Assembly (NCBI GenBank): GCA_903838095.1
Contig: CAILXE010000060.1
Coordinates: 1-6,729, forward strand
Direction: 5' to 3'
DNA: 6,729 nt
Origin: an uncultured Chlorobiaceae bacterium
Lineage (GTDB): Bacteria > Bacteroidota > Chlorobiia > Chlorobiales > Chlorobiaceae
A program made the position numbers and the translations under genes. Every line of letters begins with the position of its first letter. The first letter of the stretch is position 1. Positions 1-6,659 of the stretch are shown piece after piece. The notes under the pieces were generated by a model. That model saw only the letters and a list, made by a program, of their open reading frames with translations. It ran no database searches and was not told where the DNA came from.

Positions 1-2
1 TA

Positions 3-2024
3 GAAACCCCGGGGGAGGTAATGCTCTCCGATATTGGTTTGATCATTCAGTTTATCGCTGATTTTCTGGATAAACAGCAGGCTGCGGTTCATCGGATTGA
101 GGAAATCCTTACGGGAAAAGGGCAGGATACAGGGCTTCTGGACAAAGATGCCAATGATATCTTTGCTGGCGCATTCTCTTATCTGGCACGAGCCATGAAT
201 GCAGGGGAGAGTGCTCAGGATATGTATCGGAACATTCTTTCTCTACTTTTCCATAACGCAGCGGGCGGTCATCTTTCGCTTGAGAGGATCAAGGGCGAAT
301 CCGGCGAAGTGGCAATGAAAGTTGGCACTTCCGAGACGCCTTTTGGCTTGATCAACGTAGGTGACGCTAAAAGCCTTTGTGATCATGTTCAGGAAGTTGC
401 CCTTCAGAATGGAACCAATCTGATTGTCGAAGACAGTGACTTCACTGAAGCAATGTTTGCCTCAGTGAAGGATTCAGATTCATCAGTTAACCTCCTGATC
501 GGATCGAAGAAATTTGTTGAAGGTTGGGATTGCTGGAGGGTCAGCACCATGGGCCTGATGCATGTCGGTCGTTCCGAAGGATCGCAAATCATTCAGTTGT
601 TTGGCCGTGGTGTTCGTTTAAAAGGTTATGAGTGGAGTCTCAAGCGAAGTGGCCATACTTATGCTCCAGTTCGGCCTGCATTTATTGAGGAACAGGAAAC
701 CCTGAATGTTTTCGGTATCGAGGCTGACTTTATGGAAAAGTTCCGAAAGTTTCTTGAAGACGAAGGTCTACCGGGCAATGAACGCCGCAAGATCATTACC
801 ATTCCACTGAATGTTACCTATGATTTTGGCAAGAAACTCAAAATTCTTCGGCCTAAGCGCAAGGCTTCAGACGGGAAGGAATATGATTTTAAAAAGGATG
901 CTCCAGTTCCATCAGTAGGCGATGTGCCAGCTTATATGACTCAGAATACGGTCGTAGCTGACTGGTATCCTCGTATTCATGCCATGCAGTCACGCGGAGC
1001 TGCACTTGCAGTGCAGAAGGACAGGGTATCCCTTCGTGAACAGCATCTGGTTCTTCTGGACTATGATGCGCTCTTTTTTGAAATTGAGCAATTCAAACGG
1101 GAACGAAGCTGGTATAATTTCAATGTTTCGAAAGAGGGCATTGAACGCCTGCTGAAAAATCCCACTTGGTACACACTGTACCTGCCGGAAACCCGATTGA
1201 ATCCAACAAGCTTTGATGGTGTCATGCTTCTGCAGCAGGTTGCGGGAGAACTGCTCAAACGCTACTGTGATCACTATTACAACTATCGAAAGCGGGAATA
1301 TATTGAACCGCGTCTTGAGCTTCGGGAGCTGACCGAGGACGATGACAACATTCCCCAGGATGAGTTCTATCAGCTCATCGTAGATGGCGATGAGGAGCAA
1401 GTCATTCAGGGCATCCAGCAAATCAGAAAGGACTTAGAGCAGAAAAAAGATGATCTGTTGAAAGCAGGGGATTTGCATGCCTGCAATTTCGGCAAACATC
1501 TTTTTCAGCCATTATTTCATGTCAGGAGAGGCGGTAAGATCACCATCCTTCCCGTGACCCTTAATGAAAGCGAGTACCAGTTCGTTACCGACCTGAAAAC
1601 ATGGTGCGAGAAGCACAATGCTGATTTTGAGCGTGACGGTATGGAGGTGTTTCTCCTGAGGAATATGAGCCGGGGTAAGGGAGTAGGCTTTTTTGAAGCC
1701 GGTAATTTTCATCCGGACTTCATACTATGGGTTCTGGTTGGAGGAAAACAATATGTGACTTTCATTGAACCTCATGGTCTAATGCTTGAAGGTCCAGGCA
1801 GTGACAAAATTCTTTTCCATAAGCGCATCAAGGACGTCGAACGGCGACTGAATGATCCCGATGTTTTTCTGAACAGCTTCATTTTGTCATGGACGAAATA
1901 CCCGCAATTGAAATGGAACAACAGCCAGGAAGAGCTTGAAAGTATGCACGTGCTGTTCATGACTGACGACCGTGATCGGTATATCGATGAATTATTTTCC
2001 AAGCTTAGGGAGGTTGTGAAATGA
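3..2024 (+). CDS. Superfamily 2 helicase of the type III restriction (Res) subunit kind, 5'-truncated by the window edge, with C-terminal PD-(D/E)XK-like region
   Basis: The frame is open from base 3 through the first ATG at 21, so the gene begins upstream; 673 codons plus stop are visible. Residues below count from the Met at 21. Residues 108-115 (PFGLINVGD) and 159-177 (LIG.KKFVEGWD.WRVSTM) form the start of helicase domain 2 and motif V. QLFGRGVRL at 192-200 is motif VI with its arginine finger. Walker A, DEAH and motif III must lie upstream. After a long linker with a charged, probably coiled-coil stretch (about 455-482), residues 556-586 look like a PD-(D/E)XK core: E559, P565-D566, then E583-P584-H585, where the usual ExK lysine is His. 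Family knowledge: Res-type proteins translocate on DNA and cleave it through such a C-terminal nuclease. Whether this one cleaves is uncertain. The TGA stop overlaps the start of the SIR2 gene. Helicase identity is firm; the nuclease assignment is moderate. Confidence 0.87.
   Translation, partial: ETPGEVMLSDIGLIIQFIADFLDKQQAAVHRIEEILTGKGQDTGLLDKDANDIFAGAFSYLARAMNAGESAQDMYRNILSLLFHNAAGGHLSLERIKGESGEVAMKVGTSETPFGLINVGDAKSLCDHVQEVALQNGTNLIVEDSDFTEAMFASVKDSDSSVNLLIGSKKFVEGWDCWRVSTMGLMHVGRSEGSQIIQLFGRGVRLKGYEWSLKRSGHTYAPVRPAFIEEQETLNVFGIEADFMEKFRKFLEDEGLPGNERRKIITIPLNVTYDFGKKLKILRPKRKASDGKEYDFKKDAPVPSVGDVPAYMTQNTVVADWYPRIHAMQSRGAALAVQKDRVSLREQHLVLLDYDALFFEIEQFKRERSWYNFNVSKEGIERLLKNPTWYTLYLPETRLNPTSFDGVMLLQQVAGELLKRYCDHYYNYRKREYIEPRLELRELTEDDDNIPQDEFYQLIVDGDEEQVIQGIQQIRKDLEQKKDDLLKAGDLHACNFGKHLFQPLFHVRRGGKITILPVTLNESEYQFVTDLKTWCEKHNADFERDGMEVFLLRNMSRGKGVGFFEAGNFHPDFILWVLVGGKQYVTFIEPHGLMLEGPGSDKILFHKRIKDVERRLNDPDVFLNSFILSWTKYPQLKWNNSQEELESMHVLFMTDDRDRYIDELFSKLREVVK
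1488..1895 (+). other. PD-(D/E)XK-like nuclease region inside the helicase gene, with EPH in place of ExK
   Basis: This span covers roughly residues 490-625 counted from the Met at 21. A predicted strand (EVFLL, 542-546) precedes FFEAGNFHPDF (557-567) and then KQYVTFIEPHGL (576-587). The spacing of about 17 residues between the PD aspartate and the second acidic residue, on two hydrophobic strands, is what PD-(D/E)XK nucleases show. The third catalytic position is histidine (H585) instead of lysine. A conserved-looking KRIKDVERRL helix follows (601-610). Comparison is by eye only, so the domain boundaries are approximate. Confidence 0.55.
2007..2013 (+). promoter_or_regulatory. Ribosome binding site for the SIR2 gene
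   Basis: AGGGAGG lies seven bases before the ATG at 2021, inside the last codons of the helicase gene. The ATGA overlap of start and stop plus this strong site supports coupled translation of helicase and SIR2, and fixes the SIR2 start. Confidence 0.8.
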
Positions 2025-3445
2025 GTAAAAAAGATCAATTCAAAGAGTACCGGATACAAATTGGCCACGATGAGTTAATTGAATCGAAGGTTTTGCCGCT
2101 AATTGTAGACAATCCGGAATCACCTGAACAGGAAGACATTGATAAAGCAAACAAAAAGCTTCAGGAAGTTTTAAAGGAGACTCGTGTCCGCATAGGGACA
2201 CTATTGAAAACAGACAATGTATCCTTTCTTATTGGTGCAGGAGCATCCATAGATGCGGGTGGAGTTTCTCTGGCAACCATTCCCAAATCTCTTGAACAAG
2301 CTCTCATCGCGGATGCAGAAAAGAAAAGTCCAAAATCAGAAGCCGAGCCATGGATTGAGTTGTTCTATCAGATAGTATCATCATTATCTGGGCAGGTGTT
2401 TACCTATGAAAGTCGCAAATCAAGTTTATTACAGGACAATGACAAAGATATTCCATCGATTAAAGTTAATCTTGAAGACTACCTTAGTCACTTGCATATG
2501 TGGCTTGCTGGTATTGGAAGCTTAGGAACTTCAATCCACATTATAAGGGATGATGGTTCAGAGCTGCAGCTCGAAAAGACGACACTCGAAACACTTGTCA
2601 AGAAGGTTACAAGCTGCCTGAGTAACTTACTTGACCTGCCCAGAGCAGGATGCAAAAACCAGCTCGGAGTACATCGCAAATTTATCAAGAAGATATTGAC
2701 TAGGCCTCTCAACCTGAGACGAGCAAACTTGTTTTCTCTGAATTACGATACTCTTATTGAACAAGGGGCGGATGCTGAAGGTGCTTTTTTGGTTGATGGT
2801 TTTATTGGAACCTTGCGCAGAGTATTTCGTCCAGAATCTTATGATCTTGATTTTTACTTTCCTGCTCAAACAACTGAAGGTAGGGTTCATCGTTTCGACC
2901 GCGCGCTCCATCTTTACAAATTACATGGCTCGATCAATTGGCACAGGACAGATCAGGGGTGGGAGAATCCGTATGGTTTGTACGCAACATTTTTCAACCA
3001 AAAGAGCCAAGATGATGACGTTCTAATTTATCCGTCACCACTGAAATATGGTCAGGCTCTTGGATTGCCATATTCAGAGCTTTTCCGACGTTTTGGTAAT
3101 GCTGTTGCACAGCCCCAATCAGTACTTTTTACTATCGGTTATGGATTCGGAGATGAACATGTAAATGCTCTTATAAGACAGGCTTTAGCGATTCCAAGCT
3201 TCACATTAATTGTGGTTGATCCGGACCCTAATAGTGTTTTTGTTAAAGAGCTACGTGTATTGGGCGATGAGCGGATATGGATCGTTTCTGGGTGGCTACT
3301 TGCTACGTTTGAACTTTTCGTTAGCAAATTACTGCCGGATCTTCGCGAGGAAGAAATTGAAAGTAAAGTTATGAAAACTTATCGAGCGCTTGCTTTTCCA
3401 GGTCATAATGAAGACGTAGTTGTGGAGAATTCTAATGATGAATGA
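2021..3445 (+). CDS. SIR2-family (SIR2_2-like) defence NADase, partner of HerA
   Basis: The 474-residue product is a Rossmann-fold SIR2 protein. It has a charged helical N-terminal extension (1-65), then FLIGAGAS (69-76), the glycine-rich NAD-binding loop. FSLNYDTL (238-245) carries the NYD asparagine N241, and LYKLHGSINW (298-307) carries the catalytic-type histidine H302. TIGYGFGDEHVN (371-382) is the C-terminal NAD-contacting motif. There are only two cysteines (199 and 211) and no CxxC pairs. The zinc module of SIR2 deacetylases is therefore absent, as in anti-phage SIR2 proteins that hydrolyse NAD+. About 165 residues separate the GAG loop from NYD, so a mostly helical insert (about 100-230) is present. 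Known: SIR2 proteins next to HerA act as NAD-depleting effectors in phage defence. Inferred: this one does the same, as the killing or stalling arm of the operon. It overlaps the helicase by 4 bases and the HerA gene by 11. The protein is predicted to be cytoplasmic; no signal peptide or membrane segment is seen. Confidence 0.93.
   Translation: MSKKDQFKEYRIQIGHDELIESKVLPLIVDNPESPEQEDIDKANKKLQEVLKETRVRIGTLLKTDNVSFLIGAGASIDAGGVSLATIPKSLEQALIADAEKKSPKSEAEPWIELFYQIVSSLSGQVFTYESRKSSLLQDNDKDIPSIKVNLEDYLSHLHMWLAGIGSLGTSIHIIRDDGSELQLEKTTLETLVKKVTSCLSNLLDLPRAGCKNQLGVHRKFIKKILTRPLNLRRANLFSLNYDTLIEQGADAEGAFLVDGFIGTLRRVFRPESYDLDFYFPAQTTEGRVHRFDRALHLYKLHGSINWHRTDQGWENPYGLYATFFNQKSQDDDVLIYPSPLKYGQALGLPYSELFRRFGNAVAQPQSVLFTIGYGFGDEHVNALIRQALAIPSFTLIVVDPDPNSVFVKELRVLGDERIWIVSGWLLATFELFVSKLLPDLREEEIESKVMKTYRALAFPGHNEDVVVENSNDE
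3424..3427 (+). promoter_or_regulatory. Ribosome binding site for the HerA-like gene
   Basis: GGAG, within GTGGAGAA, sits seven bases before the ATG at 3435 and ten before the second ATG at 3438. It decides in favour of an ATG start here over the in-frame TTG at 3420, which overlaps the site itself. Confidence 0.65.
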
Positions 3446-5621
3446 CCATGAAATTGGCCGAGTGGTTGCAGTGGATACCGCTCAAGTTACCGTTGAACTG
3501 AATCGTGATCTCAAAGCTCTTACTCGTTCAACATACGAGGGAACCATCGAAGTGGGTTCGATCAACTCCTATGTAATCATCCCTGTTGGAGCTAGACGTA
3601 TCGTCGCAATGGTTACACGGGTTGTATTAATGGAAGAAAGCGAACTCAAGGCTGATAAAACCATGGTGGCATTACCGTCTTCACGTCGCCTCATGAAAGC
3701 CACAATGATTGGCACTATTGATGAGTGCAAGTTTAGACAGGGTATCAATTTGTTTCCAGTATTGGATTCGCCGGTACTTATAACGACAAAAGAAGATCTG
3801 GATGCGATATTTGGCAAAAAAAACGATTGTGGCATCATTGATTGCGATGCACCAGGCTACTGCATATCTGTTGGACGTTCTGCCATTTTTCCAGACTACG
3901 ATATCAAAATCGATCCAGATGCATTTTTCGGTAAACATGCGGCTATTATCGGTAGTACCGGTTCAGGAAAGTCCTGCTCAATCGCCACCATCCTTCAATC
4001 AGTGATCGAGCACGATCAAGTGAAGCAAACTCGTTTTGTGATACTGGATACAAATGGTGAATATCGCTCTGCATTCCAAAAGCAGAATGGTGCCAAATGG
4101 TGCGACGCGAAACCTGCTTACAAATCATTATATATCCCGACAGATCCAGCAGAATCTGATCGTCTGGCAATTCCATATTGGTTCATGGACTCTGATGATT
4201 TTGTTCGTCTATTTAGGGCTTCTCCTGGTGTTCAGCGGCCAGTGTTGCTGAATGCTTTATCATCAGCACGAAACAGCTTTAGCAATGAAACAGCGTGGTT
4301 CCAGTTACGTGATGATTTGATCAAAGAGTGTAATCGTATTCTGGGCTTTTCCTCTGGTGCTGATAAAAGTGACGCAAAGTCTATCCGGCAATTATGTGAT
4401 GGCTTGATCTCTTATCTCCTTGATGATGATATATCTGAAGCAATTAAGGACCTTGTGGTGGTCTATCCAGCGATATCTGTGGAAGGGATAATTAAGATAT
4501 TTAAAACCGTTTGTGAAGTTTCTCGAGAAGGTATCCGAAATGAGAATCAGCAATATGAATCCTATACGATTATTGATGCAAGTAAAAGGAAAAGAATTGA
4601 AGGGGACATCCGCTCTTTGCTCGCAGTTCTTTCTCGTTTACCTGATGACCTTGCGACTTTAAGTGTTGCTACAGCAGATTGCCCAAGTTACTTTAGTCGG
4701 TCCGATTTTCGTTATCGACATCTTGATGGTGCGATGTCTCGAGACGAAGCCAATTCAAACCGGGCTAGGGAAAACTGCTCAACAATGATTATGCGCATAC
4801 TTAGACTGCTTGAAGATTCCAGATTTGAATTCCTTTTCGGACCAGCGGCGGCTGAATGGCCTCAGGTCAAATATTCACTTGCCGCTTTTTTGCGCGACCT
4901 TTTAGGTTTAGAGAGCAGTTCAGATTACATCCTTTCTGAAGAAGTTGATCTTGCAACGAACCAATTGCCGTTTTACGACCGACAAAGGAGGGTCGCATCT
5001 CGATCTAATGTAGTTATTATTGATTTGAGTCTATTGGCGTCTGAAGTACTTGAAAATGTGACTGCGCTTATTGGTCGTCTTATCCATGAGTTTCTGCAAA
5101 GACTGAGTGCTCCGGATAGTGGTGTGGGTCGTGGAGAGTTCCCTGTCGTTTTGGTACTTGAGGAGGCTCAAAACTATATCCGTGAAGGGTATAAAACTGA
5201 AGAAGATTCGATTTCAAAACAAGTGTTTGAACGAATTGCGCGTGAAGGGCGCAAATATGGGTTAGGTTTAGTTGTTGCGTCACAAAGGCCCAGTGAGCTT
5301 TCTAAAACAGTTCTTTCCCAATGTAATTCATTTGTTGTCCATCGCTTACAAAATCCAGAAGATCTTCGATATTTCCGTGAAATTGTGCCCGGTATTTATG
5401 GACAACTTCTTGACCAGTTGCCGGCGTTGGCTCCTCGTAGCGCACTTGTCCTTGGGGAATGTGTTCAGGCCCCTGCCTTGGTTGAGATGAGGGAGGTTGA
5501 TCCAGCCCCTCGAAGCAAGAATCCAAAGTTCTTTAAGAGTTGGACCACTGATGTAAAAACTCCTTATATCGAGTTGGTGTGTGCAAGGTGGGAAGGATAT
5601 AAAACGAATGAATCTCCTTAA
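3435..5621 (+). CDS. HerA-like hexameric ATPase (DUF87/FtsK-HerA superfamily), partner of SIR2
   Basis: The product is 728 residues from ATG 3435 (727 if the adjacent ATG at 3438 is used). Residues 4-66 (starting HEIGRVVAVD) are strand-rich and fit the HAS-barrel that opens HerA proteins. Walker A is GSTGSGKS at 173-180 (K179). FVILDTNGEY (201-210) is the D-x-N-GEY segment typical of HerA. Walker B is VVLVLEEAQNYI at 571-582 (E576, E577). IAREGRKYGLGLVVASQRPS (601-620) holds the arginines and the sensor-like SQRP motif. A C-terminal segment follows to 728. Nearly 400 residues lie between Walker A and Walker B, and much of this is a helical insert (about 250-510). Known: HerA forms hexameric DNA motors, with NurA in repair and with SIR2 or other effectors in defence. 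Inferred: it forms a large complex with the SIR2 protein and gates or stimulates it upon engaging DNA. It overlaps SIR2 by 11 bases and the next gene by 14. No disruption is seen. Confidence 0.93.
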   Translation: MMNDHEIGRVVAVDTAQVTVELNRDLKALTRSTYEGTIEVGSINSYVIIPVGARRIVAMVTRVVLMEESELKADKTMVALPSSRRLMKATMIGTIDECKFRQGINLFPVLDSPVLITTKEDLDAIFGKKNDCGIIDCDAPGYCISVGRSAIFPDYDIKIDPDAFFGKHAAIIGSTGSGKSCSIATILQSVIEHDQVKQTRFVILDTNGEYRSAFQKQNGAKWCDAKPAYKSLYIPTDPAESDRLAIPYWFMDSDDFVRLFRASPGVQRPVLLNALSSARNSFSNETAWFQLRDDLIKECNRILGFSSGADKSDAKSIRQLCDGLISYLLDDDISEAIKDLVVVYPAISVEGIIKIFKTVCEVSREGIRNENQQYESYTIIDASKRKRIEGDIRSLLAVLSRLPDDLATLSVATADCPSYFSRSDFRYRHLDGAMSRDEANSNRARENCSTMIMRILRLLEDSRFEFLFGPAAAEWPQVKYSLAAFLRDLLGLESSSDYILSEEVDLATNQLPFYDRQRRVASRSNVVIIDLSLLASEVLENVTALIGRLIHEFLQRLSAPDSGVGRGEFPVVLVLEEAQNYIREGYKTEEDSISKQVFERIAREGRKYGLGLVVASQRPSELSKTVLSQCNSFVVHRLQNPEDLRYFREIVPGIYGQLLDQLPALAPRSALVLGECVQAPALVEMREVDPAPRSKNPKFFKSWTTDVKTPYIELVCARWEGYKTNESP
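5591..5597 (+). promoter_or_regulatory. Ribosome binding site for the DUF1643-like gene
   Basis: GGAAGGA lies ten bases before the ATG at 5608, within the last codons of the HerA-like gene. It is the best site near the possible starts; the later ATG at 5650 has only a weak purine stretch before it and the GTG at 5581 has none. Confidence 0.6.
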
Positions 5622-6210
5622 CATCAGAGTGAATTCCGTGAATCGAATAATGAAAGGAATGGTTTATACTCATGAACTTGACGGTTGGTTGGTGTCATGG
5701 GAAAGCGAGAGTGAATATCGCCACTGGTGCCACCAAACGAATGAGATGTTTGTAGAAAATCTTCTTGTGGTCATGTTCAATCCAGGAAGTCTCAGTGGTG
5801 ATGGCAAAAATCTCCGAAAAGACACGACTCTCAGAATCCTGAGAGAAGTATGCGGGCCAGCAGGTGTTAATCCATTTGTTGTGAATCTTTTTGATTATGC
5901 CAGTCCCTCACCGGATGAACTCTTTACAAATTGGGTGAAACGAGACGGTAGCTGCTTGATTTTCACAAAATTGGAAAGGATTAAATTTTCTGCTTTCATC
6001 ATGGCTTACGGTGACTACGAAAATCGTGGTAAACGTGACAATGAAATCAAAGAGCGTATAGCTTTGGTTCAATCTTATCTCTTCAAAGCCAAGGAAATTC
6101 TCCTACCTAAAAACAGTAGCGGAACTCCAATGCATCCGATGAATTGGCAGCGGCAAAAGCTTAAACCAAAAATTTCAAACCTATTAGCCGAAGGTATAGC
6201 AAATTGTTAA
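5608..6210 (+). CDS. DUF1643-like protein of unknown function, fourth gene of the operon
   Basis: The start at ATG 5608 gives 200 residues; it overlaps the HerA-like gene by 14 bases. The pattern matches the DUF1643 family as I know it. LLVVMFNPGS (52-61) corresponds to the family's hydrophobic strand plus NPS/NPG turn. DTTLRILRE (72-80) matches its D-x-T-x-R helix, VVNLFDYASPSPDEL (91-105) its VVNLF-Y-A strand, and FIMAYGD (130-136) its V-x-A-W/Y-G strand. SGTPMHPMNW (171-180) matches its G-x-P-x-HP ending. The length fits the family. Family members are known from phages and defence islands, but no activity is established to my knowledge. The NPG turn and the C-terminal HP pair recall uracil-DNA glycosylase motifs, which is only a hypothesis. 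The overlap suggests co-translation with HerA and a role in the same system. A shorter form from ATG 5650 (186 residues) is possible, but the NPG core would remain. No signal peptide or membrane segment is seen. Confidence 0.72.
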   Translation: MNLLNIRVNSVNRIMKGMVYTHELDGWLVSWESESEYRHWCHQTNEMFVENLLVVMFNPGSLSGDGKNLRKDTTLRILREVCGPAGVNPFVVNLFDYASPSPDELFTNWVKRDGSCLIFTKLERIKFSAFIMAYGDYENRGKRDNEIKERIALVQSYLFKAKEILLPKNSSGTPMHPMNWQRQKLKPKISNLLAEGIANC

Positions 6211-6319
6211 CCCTCCGAGCAGTTTGGTTTCGAGTTTTGCTTTGCAGTTGAATTCCTTTCAGTTTCCCTCCGTTTTCGACGTTTAATACTCCCCTTAGGA
6301 AGACTCTCGTCAATCATAC

Positions 6320-6331
6320 CCGGTTTACCGG
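6320..6331. repeat. Short perfect palindromic hairpin CCGGT-TT-ACCGG
   Basis: Two 5-base arms flank a 2-base centre. It sits four bases before the larger hairpin at 6335-6370. It has no following T-run, so it is not an intrinsic terminator. It could be a protein-binding site or part of a larger folded unit. Confidence 0.5.
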
Positions 6332-6334
6332 AAT

Positions 6335-6370
6335 CCGCCCGGCAGGCCATTTATGCCAGCCTTCCGGCGG
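6335..6370. repeat. Imperfect inverted repeat (hairpin), REP-like in appearance
   Basis: CCGCC at 6335-6339 pairs with GGCGG at 6366-6370. After a bulged C, GG (6341-6342) pairs with CC (6364-6365); after one mismatch, AGGC (6344-6347) pairs with GCCT (6359-6362). The loop is about 11 bases. This gives 11 pairs in all. No T-run follows, so termination is unlikely. The look is that of an extragenic palindromic element, but no known REP consensus was matched. Confidence 0.5.
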
Positions 6371-6600
6371 GTCTATCGTAAGCTATACTGGCTTCACGTA
6401 CAGCAATCCGTAAGGTAAGCTGCGGGTGCCTGACCGCTCCAATCCGATCTGAAAAGACATGGTCAGTGGGTCATCCTTTTTTCCCCTCATTTTCTGCTGG
6501 GCATTCTCCTGCTCGTTTCCTGTACTCTATAACGTCCATTGTGAGTTCTCATCTTCGAAACCGGGTGAAAAATGGCTTGGCGATGCTATCAGAAGATTGA

Positions 6601-6659
6601 GGCTGCCGCCGGCAACACCTCCCGCTGTCGCTGGAGCGGGTAGCCGGTGGAGGGCAGCC
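6601..6659. repeat. 59-base GC-rich inverted repeat forming a long interrupted hairpin
   Basis: The outer arms GGCTGCC (6601-6607) and GGCAGCC (6653-6659) are perfectly complementary. The inner arms CCCGCT (6621-6626) and AGCGGG (6635-6640) are also perfect, around an 8-base loop. Between them, CCGGC (6609-6613) can pair with GCCGG (6643-6647) with offset bulges. No T-run follows. Such interrupted double hairpins occur in structured RNAs and single-strand recombination sites, but neither an attC consensus nor a known RNA family was recognised. Confidence 0.55.

Noticed and set aside
21..23. ATG at 21 preceded by GGGGGAGG as the start of the helicase gene
   Set aside because: The purine run ends only two bases before the ATG, the frame is open upstream, and a start here would leave a helicase without its ATP-binding half. 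It is an internal methionine.
990..1421. 143-codon minus-strand frame opposite the helicase gene
   Set aside because: It lies wholly inside a recognisable gene, has no family motif or binding site of note, and reads as the antisense of the linker.
2627..3026. Minus- and plus-strand frames of 89-94 codons inside the SIR2 gene
   Set aside because: They are out-of-frame readings of the conserved NYD and LHGS region; the SIR2 frame itself carries the motifs.
3420..3422. TTG start for the HerA-like gene
   Set aside because: It overlaps the GGAG ribosome binding site that serves the ATG at 3435, and HerA similarity begins after the ATG pair.
5581..5583. GTG start for the DUF1643-like gene
   Set aside because: No ribosome binding site precedes it, while ATG 5608 has GGAAGGA at ten bases.
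6471..6486. T-run at 6477-6482 as an intrinsic terminator
   Set aside because: No stable stem lies immediately before it on the plus strand; the nearest complementary arms (TGACC/GGTCA) are about 26 bases apart.
6487..6552. 21-codon minus-strand frame starting at ATG 6552
   Set aside because: No ribosome binding site, arginine-rich chance-like composition, and overlap with another short frame. Too little to call a gene.
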